A DNA stretch of 64,000 nucleotides from Barthelona sp. PCE (Eukaryota; Metamonada: BaSk clade). Shown piece by piece: positions 49,973 to 57,154 of the stretch. The notes beneath the pieces are model-generated. The model worked only from the letters and a program-made list of their open reading frames with translations, was not told the origin of the DNA and ran no database searches. The number at the start of each line of letters is the position of its first letter. The first letter of the stretch is position 1. The DNA lies in contig JAUFOR010000001.1 in NCBI GenBank assembly GCA_040285745.1, forward strand, positions 806,001 through 870,000, given 5' to 3'. The position numbers and the translations under genes are program-made.

Positions 49973-50164
49973 ATGGACCGATCCATTCCCACAAAGGCAA
50001 AGAGAACTCAGGGGAAGAGCGTATTCAGAACTGTAAGTGATCCTTTAAGCTGTTCTTTTGTTGCAGCGTATGTAGAAGGACCATCACTTATTAATGCAGT
50101 TTGTTCGAGATATAACACATATCACGAGGAATGTACCAAAAAACTAGATGGTTTTAAGGGTTGA
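49973..50164 (+). CDS. Small hypothetical protein (about 63 residues), start uncertain
   Basis: The frame is open from 49943 but the first ATG in it is at 49973. An ATG at 49947 is in another frame and yields only 29 codons. The product is basic at the N-terminus and holds three Cys (LSCSF, AVCSRY, EECTKK). This could be a small metal- or disulfide-bonded protein, but no family is recognised. The gene sits between a divergent neighbour and TrpRS. A missed 5' exon is possible, as elsewhere in the window. Confidence 0.35.
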   Translation: MDRSIPTKAKRTQGKSVFRTVSDPLSCSFVAAYVEGPSLINAVCSRYNTYHEECTKKLDGFKG

Positions 50165-50225
50165 ACATCATGTTATAGAATTTTTCTTTTTATTTCGAGT
50201 TTTTCATTAAATTTTTAATCCTTAA

Positions 50226-51500
50226 ATGACCGAAGAAAAGAGGGATTTAACAGAAAACACACTGGAAAGTGAAGAAACAGCTGATTTCGTAGTTGATCCG
50301 TGGAAGGTCGAGGGTGAAGTTGATTACGATAAATTAGTGAAGCAGTTCGGATCAGAACTCATCACAGAGGAGATCATTGAGCGTTTAGAGGCACTAACGG
50401 GACGTAAGGCACATCCTTGGATTAGGAGAGGATTATTTTTCAGTCATAGAGATCTGAGCGATATTCTGGACGCATACGAACGCGGAGAGCCCTTTTATTT
50501 ATACACAGGCCGTGGTCCTAGCAGCTCTAGTCTTCACCTGGGTCACATGATTCCGATGCTTATGACACAGTGGTTGCAAGAAGTCTTTAACGTTCCGCTC
50601 ACTACTCAGATCACCGATGACGAGAAGAGTTTCTGGAAGGATTTGACATTAGATGAGTGCACCCATCTTGGAATCGAAAACTCCAAGGATATCATCGCCT
50701 GTGGTTTTGATCCTGAGCGCACTTTCATCTTTTTGAACACTGATTATGTGCCCAAGATGTACAGGATCATTAGGGAGATTAGAATGGCGTCCAGTTATAG
50801 TGATGTAAGGAAGATCTTCGGATTCGACGACGATTATCAGCTGGCTCAGGCTACATTCCCTTCAGTGCAGAGTGCCCCGGCATTCTCTTCCGCCTTCCCT
50901 CTTGTTTTGAGGGACCTGGTGCCCGAAGAGATTCGTGCAAAGGCTGTTGCGTCTAGCAAGAAGAAGAAGAAGAAGAAGAAAAAGAAGAAGAGGAACGCAA
51001 TCGATGTTATCAGACCCGATGATTACGTGCCCATTCGCTGCCTGGTGCCATGTGCTATCGACCAAGATAACTACTTCAGGTATTGTCGAGATGTCGCACC
51101 GAAGCTGAGGGAGATGAAGCCAGCGCTCATACACTCGAAGTTTCTCCCATCTTTGTTTGGTAGGAACACAAAGATGTCCGCGTCCAGCGCCAATACAACA
51201 ATCTGGATGGACACAACGAGGGAACAGCTCGAGGCAACCATTCGAACTCCCATTGATCCAGATGCTTGTCTGGACTACCTCCGATTCTTTGTTGCGGACG
51301 ATGAAGAGCTCGAGGCCGCGCTCGAAATGCCCTTTGAGCAGCAGCTTGATGTCCTTATTGATGAGCTGTGGAAGGTGATTGAGCCAATCCAGGCTCGTCG
51401 CGCTACCGTCACAAATGAGACAGTGCGTGAGTTTATGGTGGAGCGTCCCTTGAAGGGTCCCTTCTCATATGAAGCTAAGGACGAGGAGAAAGCTGAATAA
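50226..51500 (+). CDS. WARS: Tryptophanyl-tRNA synthetase with polylysine insertion
   Basis: This is a 424-residue cytosolic eukaryotic-type TrpRS. The HIGH-type motif is SLHLGHM near 102-108 and the KMSKS-type motif is TKMSAS near 315. LVPCAIDQDNYFR and KPALIHSKFLPSL are family blocks. There is no WHEP domain. Between FPLVLRD and the CLVPCAIDQD block is an extra segment of roughly 35 residues containing about 11 consecutive Lys encoded mostly by AAG, where relatives have only a few residues. The frame continues without a stop, so the insert is translated unless spliced. A TTTTTCAT element lies at 50200-50207. Confidence 0.93.
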   Translation: MTEEKRDLTENTLESEETADFVVDPWKVEGEVDYDKLVKQFGSELITEEIIERLEALTGRKAHPWIRRGLFFSHRDLSDILDAYERGEPFYLYTGRGPSSSSLHLGHMIPMLMTQWLQEVFNVPLTTQITDDEKSFWKDLTLDECTHLGIENSKDIIACGFDPERTFIFLNTDYVPKMYRIIREIRMASSYSDVRKIFGFDDDYQLAQATFPSVQSAPAFSSAFPLVLRDLVPEEIRAKAVASSKKKKKKKKKKKRNAIDVIRPDDYVPIRCLVPCAIDQDNYFRYCRDVAPKLREMKPALIHSKFLPSLFGRNTKMSASSANTTIWMDTTREQLEATIRTPIDPDACLDYLRFFVADDEELEAALEMPFEQQLDVLIDELWKVIEPIQARRATVTNETVREFMVERPLKGPFSYEAKDEEKAE

Positions 51501-51538
51501 ATTATGTTAGTTAAATTTCCACCATTTCCACAGTGCAT

Positions 51539-52618
51539 ATGGAAGGCATTGATGTTAGCGACTTCAAAGTTGGGCAGACATTTAATTTGGGCAAGAGGGA
51601 ACCTCCAAGAAAGGTACAGAAAGTGCAAGAAGTGATTCCTATTGTTCGCGAGTTTGTGAGTGTTGAAGAGCTGAATCCACCCATCAATAAGGAAACTGCA
51701 GCACTAAAGCTTGATGCTATTATCGCACCCAATCTTGAAGCTGTTTTTTCACAACTAACAAGTGTGAAACCTTTTTGGTCAACTCCCCTACCCAATGTCA
51801 ACAGTACTGTTCACATTCCACAGTGCACTCTTGATGATAAACAGAGTTTAGCTGTCGAGAGTAAGTTTTACAAAACGAAGCGAGAGCGAAAGCGTGAACG
51901 TCGAGAACGTCGTAAAGCTGATCAGTTGCAGCGATTGCGCGAGGAAAGGCTAGGTATACGCCCAAAGAACATGAAAAGGCAGCAAAAACAGACTCGTGGG
52001 TACTTGACGAGTGCGGATATGGTGAATCCGACTTATTTACATTCCAGTGTTGTGGGATCGAAGTTGGAAACAGGCGTAGTCACGAGGAAAGAGATAAGCA
52101 GGACAGCAAAGAAGAAGAAAGCAAAGAAAAAGGTTGCGAAAAAATTTGATAAACGTGAGTTATGTTGCCAAGTTTATCAATTACCCAAGGTACGCATGCA
52201 GAAGATCATCTTTAACATCCAAAAGAAAGCGTTACATAAATGGGTAACTGGGTTTTTGTTGTTGAACAATGGCAAAACATATCCGGATTTTCTGTTCTTA
52301 GAAGGAAGAAAGAAGGACGTAAGGCACATTACCAACTATATAGAGAACCATCTTTCGGATACAACGTCAAAAATAAGCGATGTAGAGCGTGGTGTTTGTC
52401 ATAAAGGTGAGTGGGACTTGAAACGAGTCTTTAGTACTGTACGCAAAAGTCCATCGTTTAAATACAACATGCCGCAGCAGAAGCACAATCGCAGTCGCAA
52501 ATCTAGTGTTGCTGTGCGTTGGTGCGAAAATGATAATTGCACCAGTCAAATAATTCATGGTTTCAACAGATATGACTCAATTCTAATGATGTACAAGCAG
52601 TACTCGGTCAAGAGTTGA
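51539..52618 (+). CDS. PRP3: U4/U6 snRNP protein PRP3-like
   Basis: The ATG at 51539 (MEGIDVSDF) gives 359 residues, short for PRP3. A highly basic helix (KTKRERKRERRERRKAD) followed by RLGIRPKNMKRQQ resembles the PRP3 U4/U6 RNA-binding segment. The C-terminal part, with HKWVTGFLLLNNGKTYP and FLFLEGRKKDVRHI, resembles the ferredoxin-like DUF1115 domain that contacts U6. It fits with the introns found here. The last 11 bases overlap the convergent gene. The start is 38 bp after the TrpRS stop. Confidence 0.65.
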   Translation: MEGIDVSDFKVGQTFNLGKREPPRKVQKVQEVIPIVREFVSVEELNPPINKETAALKLDAIIAPNLEAVFSQLTSVKPFWSTPLPNVNSTVHIPQCTLDDKQSLAVESKFYKTKRERKRERRERRKADQLQRLREERLGIRPKNMKRQQKQTRGYLTSADMVNPTYLHSSVVGSKLETGVVTRKEISRTAKKKKAKKKVAKKFDKRELCCQVYQLPKVRMQKIIFNIQKKALHKWVTGFLLLNNGKTYPDFLFLEGRKKDVRHITNYIENHLSDTTSKISDVERGVCHKGEWDLKRVFSTVRKSPSFKYNMPQQKHNRSRKSSVAVRWCENDNCTSQIIHGFNRYDSILMMYKQYSVKS

Positions 52619-53450
52619 CCCAGTTCGTTGCGTATCGTTTCAATCTGTTAAAAACATCGGTGATCAAGACTAAAACTCGGCCTTCGCTTGATTTAAGGGA
52701 ATAGTTTATGACCAGGCCTAATACAATAACATACATCGTCATCACAATGGTCACGGACGAGTATTGCATAGAGAAGTCGGGATGTATTGTTTGCAGCGAA
52801 AACGTTGCCGAGAATTTTCTTTTAAATTCGTTATATACGACAAAAAGCTCTCCTGAATCACCCACAGGGAGATATCGCTCACTGGCCTTGAGCAGAGGGA
52901 AGAAATCGTTTGTGAAGACTTTTTTTTTCGAAGAAACAAGGAAATCAGTTTCGTTATAGATAACAGTTGTATGTACTCCATTTCTAATGATGCTTGGCGG
53001 TTTAGCCCGCACTGAGTCGTGTAAAACTTGAAATACAATGCCTTCATGGGAGATTTCAAACAGTAAAACGAGACTTTCTTGATCTAGTAAGAATTGTGGA
53101 AGCATTCGACCAGTCAGACGGAAAACGAGCTGATTAATATCCTGTACACATGAAGTGAAGTCTGGGTCGAAAAGGAAATTAATGTTGCGTGTTTTTATGA
53201 CGGGTTTGGTAGAAAATATGTATAATTCACGTAAATCCCTTGATTCAAACCCTTTGTCAGTTGTGATAAATAGGCCCTGTGGACATCTGTTTGTATCGAA
53301 TGTTGAAATACAACCAAATAGTGGGGGTAAAATTAGTAAGTTAGGATTTGTGTTGAAGTTAAGCTTGAAAGTCGCTTCTGACGGAATAAGATCAAGAGCA
53401 GCGGTGCATGTTAAGGCACAAAATACTACAAAAATAAGAAAAGAGTACAT
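52608..53450 (-). CDS. Type I membrane protein of unknown function
   Basis: This 280-residue protein has a signal peptide (FLIFVVFCALTCTAA), then about 200 lumenal or extracellular residues with three Cys and beta-rich patterns. One membrane segment follows near residue 235-255 (VTIVMTMYVIVLGLVINY) and a short basic cytosolic tail (RLKRYATNW). No family is recognised. Its stop overlaps PRP3 by 11 bp. Confidence 0.65.
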   Translation of the reverse strand: MYSFLIFVVFCALTCTAALDLIPSEATFKLNFNTNPNLLILPPLFGCISTFDTNRCPQGLFITTDKGFESRDLRELYIFSTKPVIKTRNINFLFDPDFTSCVQDINQLVFRLTGRMLPQFLLDQESLVLLFEISHEGIVFQVLHDSVRAKPPSIIRNGVHTTVIYNETDFLVSSKKKVFTNDFFPLLKASERYLPVGDSGELFVVYNEFKRKFSATFSLQTIHPDFSMQYSSVTIVMTMYVIVLGLVINYSLKSSEGRVLVLITDVFNRLKRYATNWVNS

Positions 53451-53834
53451 ATTTCGGAAAACAGATCATTTAACCTCTAGTCGATAGTATTATTCAATGA
53501 GCATGTTCAATATTCACGGATAGAACAGTTCACAATCGTATCAAGAGTTTTAGTGAGGTAACGCTTAACAGGTTGAATCATTTGGATGTTAGGTATTTTT
53601 GAATGTGATCCTTATGGGTTAACGTTAAAATGTCACCGCTGGAACGTGTTAAACAATCAATAATGCTGCATATGATTATTTTTCTTTTTTTCAGCACGTA
53701 TTAAAAATTTTAAGGTTCTTCAACATGTATTAATTGTGTAATTTGTAGCCAAACTGTCATTCATACATAAGAATCATGTATAATAAACTCAGAGTAGCTC
53801 CTTTTCTTATTTTTACTTCTTTTAACTCTTGCAA
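53451..53834. other. Intergenic and 5' leader region of ubiquitin-eL40
   Basis: These 384 bp are AT-rich and lie between divergent genes. A pyrimidine-rich tract (CTCCTTTTCTTATTTTTAC) sits about 20-45 bases before the split ATG, in the position of an initiator or leader. No separate gene was recognised. Confidence 0.45.
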
Positions 53835-54573
53835 ATGTATGCTTCACTCCACAGCCACGTGGTACTGGTAAAGAACTAACACTAAGGCAAATTTTCGTCA
53901 AGACACTCACTGGCGTATGTTTTTAGCAAATTGGATCATGAGAAGATATTCTTTGGAATTGGGACAGCTATTTTAGCTGGAAACATTGGCAACAGCTGCT
54001 GGTTAGGGGAGTACAACTCAGAATCAAGAAAGCTTGGGGTTTAGTAGTAATCTCGATGCATCTTCGTTTTTGTGTCACTTGGAAGCCCCAAACACTTTGC
54101 AAAGGTATAACGTGGGGTCTCCAATATCCAAAAGTCTGTGTACAGTTGTGTCCATCCATTTTTTATTTTTTCTCGACGTACAATGATTTTCGCTTTATTC
54201 TAACACCTAGAAGACCATTGCCATCACTTGTGAGCAGAATGAGAGCATCACTTCTGTTAAGCAAAAGATTTCTGCCAAGGAAGGTATTCCTGCCGATCAG
54301 CAGCGTCTCATCTACTCTGGTAAGCAGCTCGATGAGGGCCGCACCCTTGCCGATTACGGTATTCAGAAGGAGGCTACTCTCCATCTCGTCCTTAGACTGA
54401 GAGGTGGTGCTAACGATATTCTTCCCGCTTTGGAAGCTCTTGCTGCCAAGTACAAGTGGCACAAGAAGATTTGCCGTCGTTGTTACTCTCGCAATCCATT
54501 AAACGCCACTCGTTGTCGCAAGAAGAAGTGCAGATGCCCCGACCTTCGTTTGAAGAAGATCCCCGCTGCTTAA
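53835..54573 (+). CDS. RPL40: Ubiquitin-ribosomal protein eL40 fusion, start codon split by an intron
   Basis: Exons are 53835-53836 (AT), 53887-53914 and 54211-54573, giving 130 residues. Residues 1-76 are ubiquitin ending RLRGG, and residues 77-130 are eL40 with the zinc-binding CRRCYSR...CRKKKC pattern. After cleavage at Gly76 the two parts enter the ubiquitin pool and the 60S subunit. The ubiquitin differs from human at 21 of 76 positions by direct count, mostly in residues 14-32. All seven Lys, the L8/I44/V70 patch and the GG tail are kept. Codons are strongly biased, consistent with high expression. Confidence 0.93.
53837..53886 (+). other. Start-codon-splitting intron of ubiquitin-eL40 (50 nt)
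   Basis: The boundaries are AT^GTATGC and ACTAACACTAAG^G. Removal yields ATG-CAA-ATT-TTC, the invariant MQIF start of ubiquitin. Unspliced RNA reads ATG-TAT... for 14 codons and then meets TAA inside the CTAAC branch-like motif. Confidence 0.92.
53915..54210 (+). other. Long second intron of ubiquitin-eL40 (296 nt), with hairpins
   Basis: The donor is GTATGT after codon Gly10 and the 3' end is TTCTAACACCTAG, phase 0. It is by far the longest intron seen here. It contains a CAGCT-ATTTT-AGCTG hairpin near 53965-53979 and a 9-bp stem pairing 54034-54042 with 54083-54091. These may mark an embedded structured RNA, but no C/D boxes were found and H/ACA boxes are unconvincing. Confidence 0.9.
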
Positions 54574-54800
54574 TTGGTTAGCGTAACCGCCTTTAGAGTA
54601 AACTGAAGACGTATTAAGTCGTTTGTTATTGTCGCCTGCTTCATTCTTTGAGTTTTTCAAAAGAAGCATTTCTAACACATTGAACAATTTGTACCCTTTC
54701 TGGACACAAATGTGAAGATTTTCATGCATTTACTTGATCATAAAGCACCAAAAATGTGGTTGAAAATTTGTTATTCTGTTTTCCCCTTATTTCATCAACC

Positions 54801-55490
54801 ATGGATAGAAGTCGATACATTGACGTCGAAACTAACATCAGAAACAAGCTGGAGAACATCCAGGAGGCTATCAGGAGGATTTCTCGTTCAACCAGAGCTG
54901 CACAGATCAGTCAAATGCAATCCCGTATTCCTCGAATTATTAATGAGTGTGAGACGCTACTTCGCGACTCCCGTACTCTTTTCTCACAAGAGGGATGTGA
55001 GCAGAACCACAGCCAATTTTTCCAATTGCTCAGCGACTATAAAGGACAATGGGATCGTGAACTTACGTCTGCCACACGTCGTCTCGGCGTTGGAGAAAAC
55101 GGAAGAGTGGCCAATAATGAAGCTGCAAAAGCTGAGGCTGAACGCATTAGGCAACAGGCAATGATTAGCAACGAGGCTCAGAACGTCAGTCAGATGGTGA
55201 ATAACCGTAATAAGGAGATCACTGAGTTTGTCAGAGACCTTGGTGTCGTACAAGATACCATGCGTGATCTTTCAGAAGCAATTTCTACAAATGATGTGGG
55301 AATTGAAAGTCTACAAGACAACGTAGATGAGGCTGTTGTGTTTATTGAACGTGGTAATAGAGATCTTGTCACATCTGAAGGCAAACAACGTGGCAATCGT
55401 TCACGCCTGTGCTGCTTTTTTCTCATAACTCTAGTTTGTGCTCTCCTTGTTGTTTATATCTTATTGAAGAAACTGAAGGTTATGAAGTAA
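54801..55490 (+). CDS. Syntaxin-like Qa-SNARE
   Basis: The ATG at 54801 gives 229 residues. The N-terminal 130 residues are helical, as in syntaxin Habc regions. The SNARE motif runs from about residue 145 to 200 (EITEFVRDLGVV to NVDEAVVFIERGN) and is followed by CC-FFLITLVCALLVVYILL, a C-terminal anchor with two palmitoylatable Cys. An ungapped comparison with the syntaxin-1 motif puts Asn, not Gln, at the ionic zero layer (STND). It should act in vesicle fusion, but the compartment cannot be told. The motif could also fit another Q-SNARE class. Confidence 0.75.
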   Translation: MDRSRYIDVETNIRNKLENIQEAIRRISRSTRAAQISQMQSRIPRIINECETLLRDSRTLFSQEGCEQNHSQFFQLLSDYKGQWDRELTSATRRLGVGENGRVANNEAAKAEAERIRQQAMISNEAQNVSQMVNNRNKEITEFVRDLGVVQDTMRDLSEAISTNDVGIESLQDNVDEAVVFIERGNRDLVTSEGKQRGNRSRLCCFFLITLVCALLVVYILLKKLKVMK

Positions 55491-55662
55491 AGTAAATAGA
55501 CTATTTAGGATGATCCCTGCATTTAGATTTTCTTTTTTCATTTGTTGTACAATTAATTCTCACACCCGCTGTGCGATGACAGAGATTGAATAGTGAAAAA
55601 CCATTGTGGTCAACGAGAAAATCGTACAAATCGCATTTCTTTCTTTTTCACCCCTTTACACA

Positions 55663-57138
55663 ATGGAAACAGCAATTAAACAGTACGAATACGTCTTTGC
55701 ACGTGCAAGATTCATCCTTCCGATGAACCCAGAGCTCGAAAATGGTTATAACACACGTATTGAAGATGGTTACGTTCTTTGTAACGAAAAAATTATTGAA
55801 TGTGGTCACTATACAGCTGAAATCGGCACCAGAATCAAGACCGAGTACCCCACCGTCCACGTTATGGGCGCTAATGATGAGGAAGATTTCCCTATGCTTG
55901 ATGGTGTTCTCATGCCCGGTTTTATCGTCGCTCACGGTCACGATCACGAGTCCCCCATTGTTGGTTTGGCTAAGGACGTTCCATTAACCGCATGGCTTGA
56001 TGGCGCTGTTAATGTTTTTACTGGTATGCTCAACGAGAAGAAGGAAGAGCTCAGCGAGATGTTCAGCGGTTCTCCTCACTACGTTGCGTACATCAAGGCG
56101 CGTCTTGATAACATCCAGTACGGTGTTACTTCATGTTGTGTGCACCACTGCAACCATAACAAGTACAACGTTGAGCCAATTGTTAGAGCCAACGTTAAGG
56201 CTGGAACCAAGATGATTGTCGCTGTCGGATCACAGGACCGTCACTACGATCCCCGTATCCTAGACACACCTGAAGAAGCTGTGGCTCGTATGGACTCTTA
56301 TCAGGAGCAGTTCGCAAATACTCCCCGCACAGAGGTCATTCCTGGTCCTGATCAACTGTTTTCGAACGGTCCCGAGATTCTCAAGGCACTCAAGGAGTGG
56401 AGCGAGAAGCACGGAAAAATGTTCCACTGCCACTCAAGTGAGGAGCCCAACACAACTAAGTGGTTCACAGAAGAGTATGGTATGACCCCAGTTGAGTACG
56501 CACACTCCATCGGCATTCTCAACGAGCGCACGGTGTTTGCTCATCAGGTCAACTCGACCGAACACGATATTGATTTGTTAAGGGAGAACAAGGTGAAACT
56601 TGTCCACAACCCACTCGCTAACACAGTTTTGGGAAGCGGAATGCCTGACATTATCAACTGGCGCAAGAACGGAATCCCCACAGCTATCTCAACTGACGGT
56701 TCCGGTTCAGCTGATTGCCAGAACATTCTTGGTGCCGCCAAGTGTGCTGTTCAGTATCAGAGGGCTCTGCACTGCGATCCTTCTGTGTTGACCGCTGTCG
56801 ACGTTCTCGCTATGATTACACGTGCCCCTGCAGACTTTTACAACTTCAACGCTGGTACGCTTGAGGCCGGTAGAGATGGTGATTTTGTTCTCATTGATTT
56901 GACACGGCCCAACCTAACACCCACGCTCATCGATACCGTTATGGAGAATCTTGTATGGTGCTCTGACGGCAGCGAGGTCAAACATGTTGTAGCCAATGGT
57001 ATTGTACTGAAGGAAGATTTTGAGTTCAAGACTTTAAACGAGAAGAAGATTAAGGAAGATGTCCTCGAGCTCACTAGATACCTCCACGCTTACAAGCGCA
57101 CTGCTGCTGAGATCAGAGGCACTGGTGCTCACAAGTAA
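55663..57138 (+). CDS. Amidohydrolase of the TRZ/ATZ (nucleoside/base deaminase) type
   Basis: The ATG at 55663 gives 491 residues. Family landmarks are the first metal motif in PGFIVAHGHDH near residue 86, HCHSSEEPN near 256, VFAHQVNS near 293, VHNPLANTVLGSG near 317 and STDGSGSAD near 345. The HNPxAN...LGSG block is typical of 5'-methylthioadenosine/S-adenosylhomocysteine deaminase, guanine deaminase and chlorohydrolase relatives. The substrate cannot be decided by eye. Codon bias suggests high expression. A bacterial or archaeal origin is possible. TTTTTCAC lies at 55644-55651. The convergent eIF5B gene ends 16 bp away. Confidence 0.8.
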   Translation: METAIKQYEYVFARARFILPMNPELENGYNTRIEDGYVLCNEKIIECGHYTAEIGTRIKTEYPTVHVMGANDEEDFPMLDGVLMPGFIVAHGHDHESPIVGLAKDVPLTAWLDGAVNVFTGMLNEKKEELSEMFSGSPHYVAYIKARLDNIQYGVTSCCVHHCNHNKYNVEPIVRANVKAGTKMIVAVGSQDRHYDPRILDTPEEAVARMDSYQEQFANTPRTEVIPGPDQLFSNGPEILKALKEWSEKHGKMFHCHSSEEPNTTKWFTEEYGMTPVEYAHSIGILNERTVFAHQVNSTEHDIDLLRENKVKLVHNPLANTVLGSGMPDIINWRKNGIPTAISTDGSGSADCQNILGAAKCAVQYQRALHCDPSVLTAVDVLAMITRAPADFYNFNAGTLEAGRDGDFVLIDLTRPNLTPTLIDTVMENLVWCSDGSEVKHVVANGIVLKEDFEFKTLNEKKIKEDVLELTRYLHAYKRTAAEIRGTGAHK

Positions 57139-57154
57139 ATGAAAAATTTGTTTA

